Shown: positions 55,695-64,000 of the stretch, in pieces
Numbering within the stretch: the stretch's first letter is position 1
Layout of the letters: each line of letters starts with the position of its first letter
Assembly (NCBI GenBank): GCA_951813605.1
Contig: OX638379.1
Location: 124,001 to 188,000 of the forward strand
Source: an uncultured Bryobacterales bacterium
GTDB taxonomy: Bacteria; Acidobacteriota; Terriglobia; Bryobacterales; UBA6623
Direction: 5' to 3'
DNA: 64,000 nt
Notes under the pieces: model-generated
The model's database searches: none
Told to the model about the DNA's origin: nothing
What the model saw: only the letters and a program-made list of their open reading frames with translations
Position numbers and translations under genes: made by a program

Positions 55695-58517
55695 CTAGAA
55701 GCGGAAGCTGAGACGGGTGTAGTAGTAGCCGCCGTTGATCCCGAACGGCGCTGTTCTGGCGTAGGGGAATATTCCGTGGGACTCGGTCCCGGGAATGACG
55801 TTTCCGCTGCGATCGGTGATGTTGCTAAAAGGCGCTCCCGCGATATCGGATAGGAATGTCCCGAATAGATCATTGAACTCGTTCATGTCGGGATAGACGT
55901 TGAATAGGTTGTTCGCACCCACCATCAGTTCGGCTTGCCTGGACAAGCGCACCGCGAAGTGCACATCGGTGACTGTCTTGGGAGTGAACGTCTGGTTCTG
56001 GCTCCTGCCGATCAGTCCCAGCTGGTCCCAAAGAATGTAGCTGCCGAAGTACCGTATGCCTCCGCCGAACCGCACGGGGCCGATTCTGTATTCCACCGTG
56101 CCTTGGAACCGCGTGGAGGGTTGGAAGTCCTCGATGATGGCCCGGTCCGCCGGCTCGAACAGGACGCTCGCGATCGGGGCTAGGGAGGCCGGGAACTCGA
56201 GATCTCCTTCGAGGACGGTGTCGAAGTAGGACCCTGACACGCCCCAGTCCAGGACCCCGCCCCCGCGGAAGGCATGCAAGCTGTTGAACGTGAACTCGAC
56301 CCCGCTCGTCGATGTCCGGGCCGCGTTAGCGAAGAACTGGGCGCCTTGGATGCGGGTGTCACGCATGACCTGGGCCACCGTCGGGGCCGTCGCCTCCACA
56401 GCGCCTGCCGTGAAGTTGGCACTCATCACGATGCGGTCATCGACCGTCAGGCGGAAGGCGTCCACCGTGAGCGCCGCCGTCTGGCCGATCTTGACCACGG
56501 CGCCGCCGCTGACGTTCGTTGAGGTCTCCTGCTTGAGCGAGGGCACGTCCAGAGCTTGGACTATCGAGCTATTGTTGGGGAACGTGCCGACCTCGGCGAG
56601 CACCGTGCCGCCGTCCGGGGACTCGACGGACAGCGTGTCGATCTTGCTGTAGTAGAGCTGGTGAAGCGACGGGGCTCGGAATCCGGTGTTCACGCCCCCG
56701 CGCAGCGCGAACGCCGGCGCGAAGTCGTATCTCGCCGAGATCTTTCCGTTCACGGTCGAACCGAAGTCGCTGTAGCGCTCGAATCGTCCCGCCGTCCCTA
56801 GAGTGAACTTGCCGCCGAACACCCACTCCAGGTCGATGTAAGCTCCTGTATTGGTGCGACTTGCATCCGTCTCGTCAGTGGGCCGGTAACCGGGGAACAC
56901 CTGGATTCCAGGAGGCGAGCCGCCCCTGCAGGTGGACTTGTTGGAATTGGGATCGTCGAGACAGTGCAAGTACGAAACCGGCTCCCCGGCGCGGATCCCG
57001 TATCCGTCCCGCCGGAACTCGGCGCCGAACGCTAGGTTGGTCGTCCTCCCGGCCTGCTCGAAGAGCCGGGAGACATCGAAATTGAACGTTGTCTGATTGA
57101 ATCGGAGCCCGCCCGCGTCAGCCCCGGTAGGACTGTTGACTCCGTACGATGCGTTGTTCGAGTTCGAGATATAGAAGTCGAACGTGTTGCGCCCGTGGTT
57201 CACACTCAAGTCGAATAACCACCCGGAATCTGTCTCCCAGTCGATGCCTGCGGCGAAGGACACGTCCTCCACGTTTGTGTCGATGAATGGCAGGAACCCT
57301 TCGGGGTGGATCTCGTAGACGATTCGCGGATTGAAGATGAAGGGCACTCGATAGAAGCCGGGACTACTGTTCGCACGAGTCGAAAAGCCGCCGAACGAGT
57401 AGAAGTTCACCCTCCCCCCGATCGGCAGGGATGCATTGTAGTAGCCCGAGTGATGTCTCGAGTCAGCGTCGCCCAGCCTGATTACGTGACGGTTGACGGT
57501 GCTTTCGCGCGAATCCAGGCAGAACCCTGTGGAACTCGGCCGATCGCCGGCGCCGCACTCTGCCGGGAGGTAGAACGGCCAGCCCCATGCCCCGGCACGA
57601 TCGGTGTGGTCCCTGTCGCGAAACTCGTATGTCATGTTCAGGAACGCGCCCTCTTCGCTAGCCCAGCCGCCGTTCATGGTATGGGTGAACACATCCCCGT
57701 CCCCGCGATAGGTCTGTCCCCAACTCGTATCGACGCTGAATCCTGGCGCTTCCTTCAGGACGAGGTTGATCACACCTGCGATCGCGTCCGACCCGTACTG
57801 TGCCGAGGCGCCGTCGCGCAGCACCTCGATGCGCTCGATGGCGCTGAGCGGTATGGCGTTCATGTCGGTTCCGGCCGTGCCGCGGCCCACGGTGTCGAGG
57901 ACGTGCAGTAGAGCGCTATTGTGACGCCGCTTGCCGTTGACCAGCACCAAGACCTGATCCGGACCCAGGCCGCGCAGCGTAGCGGGGCGCACGGAGTCGG
58001 TTCCATCCGTGATGGCGGAACTTTGGAAGTTGAACGACGGAGACAGCATCTGCAGCGCTCGCCCCGTTTCGACATGGCCGGAATTTCGCAGTCGCTCGCC
58101 GAGCATCAGCTCGACCGGCACGGGAGACTCCAGTGGTTCCCGGCCCTCGGTTCGGCTGCCGACAACCACGACATCCTCGGACACGACCTCCAGCCGGAGG
58201 TTGATCGTGATCAATCCCGCGGACTGGCTGACCGTCCGCGACGCGCTCTGCAGGTCGGGGGCCGCGACCGACACTGTGTGCGGACCGTTCCCAAGCCGGC
58301 AGAAGCTTGCGATGCCGGAGTCATCGGTTGGCTGGCTTACGTCACCGATCGTGACGGTAGCGGTTGGCACCGTCGCGCCTGAAGGATCAATAACTTGGAC
58401 CCTCAGGCAATCCTGCGCGATGGCGACTTGAGAAGCGACCAAAGCGGACGCGAGGAGTCCTAGACTTCGTGCACCCCAACGGAGCAGCGATCGGAATTTG
58501 CCGTGTAATTGACGCAT
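55695..58517 (-). CDS. TonB-dependent receptor, copy 3
   Basis: 940 residues from ATG 58517 (MRQLHGKFRSLLRWGARSLG, then a signal sequence). Same layout as copies 1 and 2: regulatory-like domain (LRVQVIDPSGATVPTATVTI), plug (TLRGLGPDQVLVLVNGKRRH, GRGTAGTDMNAIPLSAIERI), barrel ending YYTRLSFRF, identical in its last residues to copy 1. I chose 58517 because the longer frame to 58598 precedes the signal peptide. It is closer to copy 1 than to copy 2. The ligand is unknown. It has no TonB partner nearby. Confidence 0.9.
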   Translation of the reverse strand: MRQLHGKFRSLLRWGARSLGLLASALVASQVAIAQDCLRVQVIDPSGATVPTATVTIGDVSQPTDDSGIASFCRLGNGPHTVSVAAPDLQSASRTVSQSAGLITINLRLEVVSEDVVVVGSRTEGREPLESPVPVELMLGERLRNSGHVETGRALQMLSPSFNFQSSAITDGTDSVRPATLRGLGPDQVLVLVNGKRRHNSALLHVLDTVGRGTAGTDMNAIPLSAIERIEVLRDGASAQYGSDAIAGVINLVLKEAPGFSVDTSWGQTYRGDGDVFTHTMNGGWASEEGAFLNMTYEFRDRDHTDRAGAWGWPFYLPAECGAGDRPSSTGFCLDSRESTVNRHVIRLGDADSRHHSGYYNASLPIGGRVNFYSFGGFSTRANSSPGFYRVPFIFNPRIVYEIHPEGFLPFIDTNVEDVSFAAGIDWETDSGWLFDLSVNHGRNTFDFYISNSNNASYGVNSPTGADAGGLRFNQTTFNFDVSRLFEQAGRTTNLAFGAEFRRDGYGIRAGEPVSYLHCLDDPNSNKSTCRGGSPPGIQVFPGYRPTDETDASRTNTGAYIDLEWVFGGKFTLGTAGRFERYSDFGSTVNGKISARYDFAPAFALRGGVNTGFRAPSLHQLYYSKIDTLSVESPDGGTVLAEVGTFPNNSSIVQALDVPSLKQETSTNVSGGAVVKIGQTAALTVDAFRLTVDDRIVMSANFTAGAVEATAPTVAQVMRDTRIQGAQFFANAARTSTSGVEFTFNSLHAFRGGGVLDWGVSGSYFDTVLEGDLEFPASLAPIASVLFEPADRAIIEDFQPSTRFQGTVEYRIGPVRFGGGIRYFGSYILWDQLGLIGRSQNQTFTPKTVTDVHFAVRLSRQAELMVGANNLFNVYPDMNEFNDLFGTFLSDIAGAPFSNITDRSGNVIPGTESHGIFPYARTAPFGINGGYYYTRLSFRF

Positions 58518-58749
58518 TTCTGTCTTCTTTTGATAACTAACAGCGCTAAGCGTCCTCCAGTTTCTATCGTTAAGCCTAGCACCAGCGGCCGCCTGCATGG
58601 AAGGCCTCGCGCGTTGAAGTTTCTAAAGCCTGGGGAGACTAAGACCCTCAACCCCACAAAGCACCCCCTTGGTGCAGATTTTCCGGCTAGGAGACGGCGT
58701 GCCGGCTAGTTTGTCGAGTTGCCTGGTCACCGCTCGCCTGTGGCCCGGG

Positions 58750-60135
58750 CTAGATATGCACGGCCCGTCCGTCGGTGGCGAGCGCTGCTTCCTTGAGCGC
58801 TTCCGCAAGAGTCGGATGAGCATGCGTTGAGCGAGCTATGTCTTCGCTCGACGCACCGAATTCGATCGCTACTGCCGCTTCGGCGATCAGGTCACCGGCG
58901 CGCGGGCCGATGATATGCACGCCCAGCACTCGATCCGTCGACCTGTCCGCGAGAATCTTGACGAAGCCGTTCGTATCGGCCAGAGCCTTGGCCCTTCCAT
59001 TCGCTGCGAAGGGAAACTTGCCTCTTCGGTACGGAATTCCGGACTCGGCCAACTGCTCCTCGGTCTTGCCCACCGACGCGATCTCCGGATGGGTGTACAC
59101 CACGCCAGGTATTGCCTCGTAATTGACGTGGCCGTATCCCGTGACGATGCGCTCGACACAAGCGATGCCTTCCTCTTCGGCCTTGTGAGCGAGCATGGGC
59201 CCGCGTATTACGTCGCCGATCGCGTAGATTCCGTCGGCAGATGTTCGAAACCCTTCGGCCACTTCGATCCGACCCTTCCTGTCCAGCTTGACGCCCGCCT
59301 CCTCCAGACCGAGTCCCCCTGTGTTGGCCGCGCGTCCGACCGAAACCAGTACGCGATCGCATGCGGTTGGCTTGGCGTCCTCTACTTCCACCACGCAGTG
59401 CTCCTCGGTGGCCAGGGCCCCGATTACCCTTGACTCTAGTCTGAAGTCAATGCCCTGCCTGGTGAAGATCTTTCGTGCGGACTCGGCTATCTCCGCGTCC
59501 ATTCCTGGCAGAATGCGGTCCAAGTACTCGAAGACGGTGACCTTGGACCCAAGACGGCGCCAGACAGAGCCGAGTTCCAACCCGATGTAGCCAGCACCTA
59601 TGACAACCAGATGCTCCGGAACTTCCTCGTAGGACAACGCTTCGGTACTAGTGCCGATTCGGTCCCTGTCGATTTCGATGCCCGGCAAGGAAACTGACTT
59701 GCTGCCGGTGGCGATGACGATATGCTTGGCCGTGAGCTCTCTCGGCCCGGTAGATGCGGACACCGCCAGCCGCCACGGGGACGCGAAGCGGGCTGTCCCT
59801 TGGTAGCGCGTGATCTTGTTCTTCCGTATGAGTCCCGCGACGCCCTGCGTGAGCGAAGCGACCACGCGATCCTTGCGCTGTAACATGCGGTCGAGGTCGA
59901 GTCCCACGTCCGAAGCGACAATGCCGTGGTGGGCGAAGCGGGCCTTGGCGCGCTCGAAAAGCTCCGATGATTCGAGCAGCGCCTTGCTAGGAATGCATCC
60001 GACACGCAGGCAGGTGCCGCCCAGCGCCTTTTCTTTTTCGACGCATGCCACGTCGAGGCCCAGCTGGGCGGCTCGAATAGCTGCGGTGTAGCCGCCTGGG
60101 CCCCCCCCGATGACGATCAGGTCGTGTGATTGCAT
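58750..60135 (-). CDS. lpdA: dihydrolipoyl dehydrogenase (E3)
   Basis: 461 residues. FAD motif GGGPGGYTAA at the N-terminus, redox disulfide C42-C47 in GGTCLRVGCIPSK, NAD motif GAGYIGLELGSVW, and the C-terminal active-site His in HAHPTLAEALKEA. It regenerates lipoate on the E2 of the 2-oxoacid dehydrogenase. It follows sucB by 66 bases and completes the sucA-sucB-lpd set. Length and start are normal. Confidence 0.95.
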   Translation of the reverse strand: MQSHDLIVIGGGPGGYTAAIRAAQLGLDVACVEKEKALGGTCLRVGCIPSKALLESSELFERAKARFAHHGIVASDVGLDLDRMLQRKDRVVASLTQGVAGLIRKNKITRYQGTARFASPWRLAVSASTGPRELTAKHIVIATGSKSVSLPGIEIDRDRIGTSTEALSYEEVPEHLVVIGAGYIGLELGSVWRRLGSKVTVFEYLDRILPGMDAEIAESARKIFTRQGIDFRLESRVIGALATEEHCVVEVEDAKPTACDRVLVSVGRAANTGGLGLEEAGVKLDRKGRIEVAEGFRTSADGIYAIGDVIRGPMLAHKAEEEGIACVERIVTGYGHVNYEAIPGVVYTHPEIASVGKTEEQLAESGIPYRRGKFPFAANGRAKALADTNGFVKILADRSTDRVLGVHIIGPRAGDLIAEAAVAIEFGASSEDIARSTHAHPTLAEALKEAALATDGRAVHI

Positions 60136-60201
60136 GCGCGTAAATTCAGCGTACTCTCCAGCGCTTGCCTAGACTCGCTCGCTCCGTCAGGGGCAGCGCG
60201 C

Positions 60202-61422
60202 TCAAATCCGGAGCCAAATCCGTTCCGGGCTCTCCACGAGATCCTTGACCCGCCGTAGAAAGGTCACTGCCTCGCGTCCGTCGACGATCCGGTGATCGTA
60301 GGTGAGGGCCACGTACATCATTGGACGGATTTCGACCTCGCCCTTCACCGCCATCGGCCGGTCGTGTATGGCGTGTATCCCGAGTATGCCGCTCTGCGGA
60401 GGATTGACGATGGGCGTCGAAAGCATCGATCCGTAGATCCCGCCGTTTGAAATCGTAAAGGTCCCGCCTTGGAGTTCGGAGAGTTCGATCTTGTTCTGTT
60501 GAGCACGAACCGCGAAGTCCCCGATCGCCCTCTCGATGTCGGCAAAGCCCATGGATTCGGCGTTGCGCAGCACCGGAACGACCAGTCCGCGACCTCCCCC
60601 GACGGCAATTCCGATATCGTGGTACTTGCGGTAAACGATGTGCGTGCCATCGATTCGGGCGTTCACCGCCGGGACCGCGCGCAAAGCCTCGACAGATGCT
60701 TTCACGAAGAACGACATGAAGCCGAGCTTCACCCGGTGACGCAGTTGGAACGAGTCTCGGTAACGCTTGCGTAGAGCGATCACCGCGCTCATATCGACCT
60801 CGTTAAACGTGGTCAGCAGCGCCGCGTTCTGCTGGGCTGCGACAAGATTTCGTGCTATGACCTTGCGCATCGGGGTCATCGGCACGGGCTCTTCTTCGCG
60901 CCCCGGCGTGTCGACCGGTCTCGGTGGCGCAACCCGTGCCGGTCGAGGCCCGGGCGCGGGCTCCGCCTTGATGGATTCAACCAAGCGGGTGGCGTCCTCC
61001 TTGAGGATCCTGCCTCCCGGGCCGGTTCCTTCTATGTCCGATGCGGGGAGCCCCGCCTCGCCTAGCACGCGCCTCGCCGCCGGCATCACGGGCGGCTTCG
61101 GAACTCCCGATGCGGCTGGCGCTTTAGCCGATGGCTCCGCGGACCTCGGGGCGGCCCTCGCGGATTCGCCGGGTGGCGGAGCGTCGCCTGGCTCTATCAG
61201 TGCAATCACGTCGCCAATACCCGCTTCCGCACCCTCCTTCGCGAGGATCTTGACGATCCTCCCGCTGATCGGAGCCGGCAGTTCCATGGCGGCCTTGTCG
61301 GTCTCGATTTCTACCACGACCTCGTCGATCGCGACAGATTCCCCTTCGGACTTGCGCCAAGCCCCGATCTGGACCTCGCTGATCGACTCTCCCGCTTCTG
61401 GGATTCTCAGTTCAACTGGCAT
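60202..61422 (-). CDS. sucB: dihydrolipoyllysine succinyltransferase (E2)
   Basis: 406 residues. Lipoyl domain with Lys43 ([14 protein letters not shown]), a Pro/Ala linker, an E3-binding segment ([28 protein letters not shown]) and the catalytic domain ending [20 protein letters not shown] with the active His and Asp. Belongs to the 2-oxoglutarate dehydrogenase type because the adjacent E1 is SucA-like. It starts 21 bases after sucA on the minus strand and is in the same operon. Confidence 0.93.
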   Translation of the reverse strand: MPVELRIPEAGESISEVQIGAWRKSEGESVAIDEVVVEIETDKAAMELPAPISGRIVKILAKEGAEAGIGDVIALIEPGDAPPPGESARAAPRSAEPSAKAPAASGVPKPPVMPAARRVLGEAGLPASDIEGTGPGGRILKEDATRLVESIKAEPAPGPRPARVAPPRPVDTPGREEEPVPMTPMRKVIARNLVAAQQNAALLTTFNEVDMSAVIALRKRYRDSFQLRHRVKLGFMSFFVKASVEALRAVPAVNARIDGTHIVYRKYHDIGIAVGGGRGLVVPVLRNAESMGFADIERAIGDFAVRAQQNKIELSELQGGTFTISNGGIYGSMLSTPIVNPPQSGILGIHAIHDRPMAVKGEVEIRPMMYVALTYDHRIVDGREAVTFLRRVKDLVESPERIWLRI

Positions 61423-61443
61423 GTAAGTGAGCTTTCTTGCGGG

Positions 61444-63999
61444 CTAGGCAGACACCGCTTCGTCAATCAATTGCCGTTGCTCGCGCTTGTGGCTGCCAAA
61501 CGACCCCGTGGCGGGGCTCGCCGACTCCGGCCTGCAAATCGCCCGCGAGAAAGTGCCGGGAAAGCGCATTTGAAGGTTTCTCCATGCGCCCATGTTCAAA
61601 GGTTCTTCCTGTACCCACCACGCCTCGGCGTTCTCGAACAGAGACAGAGCCCGCTGCAGTTCCGCCTCGTTCATTGGGTAAAGCTGCTCAACCCGGACGA
61701 TCCCCAGATCCTCGCGGCCCGCACTCTCGAGGGCATCTTTGAGTTCGAAGTAAATCTTTCCGCTGCACACTAGCACGCGCCTCAGCGCGCCCGGTTCGGG
61801 AACAGGGTCGGTAATCACCCGCTGGAAGCGCCCGGTTGAAAACTCCTCGAGGCCGGAAACGACTCGAGGATGCCGCAAGAGGCTCTTGGGCGACATGACG
61901 ACGAGAGGCTTCCGCCACGAACGGACCACTTGTCTTCGCAGCAAATGGAAGTACTGCACGGGCGTGGTCGGGTTGACGATCTGGATATTGTCTTCGGCGG
62001 CGAGCTGCAGGAACCTCTCGAGTCTTGCGCTCGAGTGCTCCGGACCCTGGCCTTCGAAGCCATGTGGCAGTAGCATCACGAGACCGCTCCACAAGCTCCA
62101 TTTGTCCTCGCCGCTCGATATGAACTGATCGATGATGACCTGCGCTACGTTTGCGAAGTCACCGAACTGCGCCTCCCAGATAACCATTCCGTCTGGCCAT
62201 TCCAAACTGTAGCCGTATTCGAACCCCAGAGGTCCGCCTTCCGATAGCGGGCTGTTGTGCAACTCGAACGGTGCCTGCCTTGGGGATAGCTTTTGAAGCG
62301 CGATATATCTTTCTCCTGTCTGGGAGTCTCGCACCGCCGCGTGCCGGTGCGAAAACGTTCCGCGTTCGCAATCCTGGCCAGTCAGCCGAATTCGATGGCC
62401 CTCGATAAGCAAGGTGCCCATAGCAAGCGCTTCCGCGGTTGCCCAATCGACAGGCCGCAGTCCCTCGGCTATTTCTCCGCGCTGCGCGAGTAGGCGGGCG
62501 ATGCGACGGTGCGGATGGAAGTTCCCCGGCGTCCGGCTGAGGCGATCGAGGATCGTCCGCAGGGTCCGCAAGGACCGAACGCCGGTATCGGGTTCGGCTA
62601 TTTCGGCGTCAGATCCCTTGTTGAATCCAGACCACTCCCCGGTGAATTGGTCCCCTACGTGTATGTAGTCGTCGCGCCGCGCCGAGGCGAGTTCCTCGTC
62701 GAGGTGCTCGCGCCGCTCCCTGGCTATCCGGTCGGCTTCTTCGCGAGTGACGCCTCCCTGGCTCAGAAGGTGATCAAAGTAGGCCTCTCTAACCGGCTTG
62801 CGCTGATCGATCACTTGGTAGAGCAGCGGCTGGGTGAACCGAGGCTCGTCCGTCTCGTTGTGCCCCCTGCGACGGTAGCCGTACATATCGATTACGACAT
62901 CGCGGTGGTACTCGTCGCGAAAATCGACGGCCAGGCGCACAACCTGCGCCGCCGCTTCCGGGTCCTCGCCGTTCACATGCAGGATTGGGATCTGCAGCAT
63001 CTTGGCGACACCCGCGGCGTAGATGCTGGACCGCCCTTGTTCCGGCTTGGTCGTGAATCCGATCTGGTTGTTGACAATGATATGGATTGTTCCGCCGACG
63101 GTGTAGCCGGGGAGCTGGCTCATGTTGAGCGTCTCTTGGACAATTCCTTCTCCGGCGAAGGCCGCGTCGCCATGAAGCAGAATGCACAGGCCCCGCGTCC
63201 GCCGGCTGTCTCCCCTGCGGTCCTGCCGTGCCCGTACCAAGCCCATCGCGACCGGGTTGACAAATTCCAAGTGGCTGGGGTTGAAGCACAGCGCCATGCG
63301 TACTTTGTCCCCGCGCGAACTGACAAACGAGCTTCGATAGCCCATGTGGTACTTGACGTCGCCTCGCCCCTCGTAATGCTCGTGGTCCAGATCGGTGTAC
63401 TCGCGGAAGATCTGCTGGGGGTTCTTGCCAATGACGTTGGCGAGAACGTTGAGGCGGCCACGGTGAGCCATTCCGATCACTATGTCGTTGACACCGTGGT
63501 GGCTAGCCCTCTCGATCAGGAGATCAAAGAGCGGAATCAGGGTCTCGCAGCCCTCCAGCGAGAAGCTCTTGGCGCCGATGAACTTCTTCTGGATGAATTC
63601 CTCAAAAATCGTGGCGTCCATCAGCCGTGTGAGGATGCGGAATTGCCGAGCCTGGCTCAGCTGGACGCGGTTGCCGATCGGTTCCATCCGCTTCTGAAGC
63701 CACTCGCGGACGTTCAGGTCGTCAATGTGCATGAACTGCACCCCTACGGAGCGGGCGTATGTCTCGCGCAATCGATCAATCACTTGGCGCGGGGTGTTGA
63801 GGGAGCAGCCGGACAGGGTTTCCGGAGAGATGCTCTTGTCTAGGTCCTGCACTTGCAGTCCGTAATACGATGGATCGAACTCAGGGGATGTACGTTTTGA
63901 GGACTCGAGAGGGTTGACCGCAGCGATCATATGACCACGGACCCTGTAGGCCCTGACAATCAAGTCGATCCGATGCTGCAGGCTCGCGGCCCACGCCGG
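61444..63999 (-). CDS. sucA: 2-oxoglutarate dehydrogenase E1, N-terminus outside window
   Basis: About 851 residues visible, from the right edge. The frame is open past the edge: AASLQHRIDLIVRAYRVRGH precedes the first listed start (TTG 63963), and that stretch is the middle of the conserved YRVRGH region, so the real start is beyond the window. TPP-dependent E1 features: GMAHRGRLNVLANV, GDVKYHMGYRSSF, SHLEFVNPVAMG, the GDAAFAGEGIVQET loop and NNQIGFTT. Complete family members are about 900-950 residues. It decarboxylates 2-oxoglutarate in the TCA cycle with SucB and Lpd. Confidence 0.93.
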   Translation of the reverse strand, partial: PAWAASLQHRIDLIVRAYRVRGHMIAAVNPLESSKRTSPEFDPSYYGLQVQDLDKSISPETLSGCSLNTPRQVIDRLRETYARSVGVQFMHIDDLNVREWLQKRMEPIGNRVQLSQARQFRILTRLMDATIFEEFIQKKFIGAKSFSLEGCETLIPLFDLLIERASHHGVNDIVIGMAHRGRLNVLANVIGKNPQQIFREYTDLDHEHYEGRGDVKYHMGYRSSFVSSRGDKVRMALCFNPSHLEFVNPVAMGLVRARQDRRGDSRRTRGLCILLHGDAAFAGEGIVQETLNMSQLPGYTVGGTIHIIVNNQIGFTTKPEQGRSSIYAAGVAKMLQIPILHVNGEDPEAAAQVVRLAVDFRDEYHRDVVIDMYGYRRRGHNETDEPRFTQPLLYQVIDQRKPVREAYFDHLLSQGGVTREEADRIARERREHLDEELASARRDDYIHVGDQFTGEWSGFNKGSDAEIAEPDTGVRSLRTLRTILDRLSRTPGNFHPHRRIARLLAQRGEIAEGLRPVDWATAEALAMGTLLIEGHRIRLTGQDCERGTFSHRHAAVRDSQTGERYIALQKLSPRQAPFELHNSPLSEGGPLGFEYGYSLEWPDGMVIWEAQFGDFANVAQVIIDQFISSGEDKWSLWSGLVMLLPHGFEGQGPEHSSARLERFLQLAAEDNIQIVNPTTPVQYFHLLRRQVVRSWRKPLVVMSPKSLLRHPRVVSGLEEFSTGRFQRVITDPVPEPGALRRVLVCSGKIYFELKDALESAGREDLGIVRVEQLYPMNEAELQRALSLFENAEAWWVQEEPLNMGAWRNLQMRFPGTFSRAICRPESASPATGSFGSHKREQRQLIDEAVSA

Positions 64000-64000
64000 G

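Noticed and set aside
58683..58711. Direct repeat CCGGCTAG twice near 58683 and 58704
   Set aside because: Eight bases, no other structure, no sign of an insertion.
62509..63843. Plus-strand 444-codon open frame
   Set aside because: Antisense to sucA, whose catalytic motifs are clear.

Overview
The window is a GC-rich bacterial chromosome segment. It most likely comes from an Acidobacteriota-type Gram-negative bacterium; Planctomycetota or Verrucomicrobiota are less likely. The inference rests on gene families. There are two DUF1553-type cytochrome plus DUF1501 pairs and one DUF1552 plus DUF1592-type cytochrome pair. There are three paralogous TonB-dependent receptors with N-terminal carboxypeptidase-regulatory-like domains, an Oar-like 1186-residue receptor, a single-chain LptF-LptG permease, sulfatases and many Tat-signal enzymes. 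No rRNA or other phylogenetic marker was available to settle the phylum.

Layout. 1-740: 3' part of a SAM-dependent methyltransferase. 740-4800: a decay zone with an IS4-like remnant, a broken DUF2059 gene, a frameshifted transposon-type fragment, the first 29 codons of a lost DUF1552 gene, an IS3 element cut off at its 3' end and an IS1380 tail. 4797-10273: an intact DUF1552/DUF1592 pair and a sulfatase. 10688-16578: two tandem TonB receptors. 16916-27050: a polysaccharide deacetylase, a Gfo/Idh/MocA oxidoreductase, a DUF1501/DUF1553 pair, an SSS transporter and an enolase-superfamily enzyme, together looking like a carbohydrate/sugar-acid module. 27851-31433: a minus-strand operon with a Tat-lipoprotein E1 alpha, E1 beta, a YgiT-type zinc protein and two small c-type cytochromes. 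32123-36850: a histidine phosphatase and a second DUF1501/DUF1553 pair. 36991-43572: a lipoprotein, a pentapeptide protein, an isocitrate/isopropylmalate-type dehydrogenase, PhyH plus sulfatase, an AT-rich island, a cyclase and D-aminoacyl-tRNA deacylase. 43643-46443: a PQQ dehydrogenase and a lipoprotein lactonase. 46788-49130: LptFG. Then come tRNA-Glu, an SLC13 transporter, the Oar-like receptor, tRNA-Phe, a third TonB receptor, and lpd, sucB and sucA, with sucA running off the end.

Functional picture. Large outer-membrane receptors, exported sulfatases, a deacetylase and Tat-exported oxidoreductases suggest a polymer-degrading heterotroph with much periplasmic redox chemistry. The most unusual item is the E1 alpha/beta operon. 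Its TPP-dependent alpha subunit carries a Tat signal and a lipobox and is encoded with two heme c proteins. E2 and E3 are absent from that operon, while a conventional cytoplasmic 2-oxoglutarate dehydrogenase set lies at the end of the window. This suggests an extracytoplasmic 2-oxoacid oxidation system using cytochrome c as acceptor, which is an inference.

Limits: family assignments come from reading motifs by eye, with no database search. Many start codons, promoters and terminators are judgement calls.
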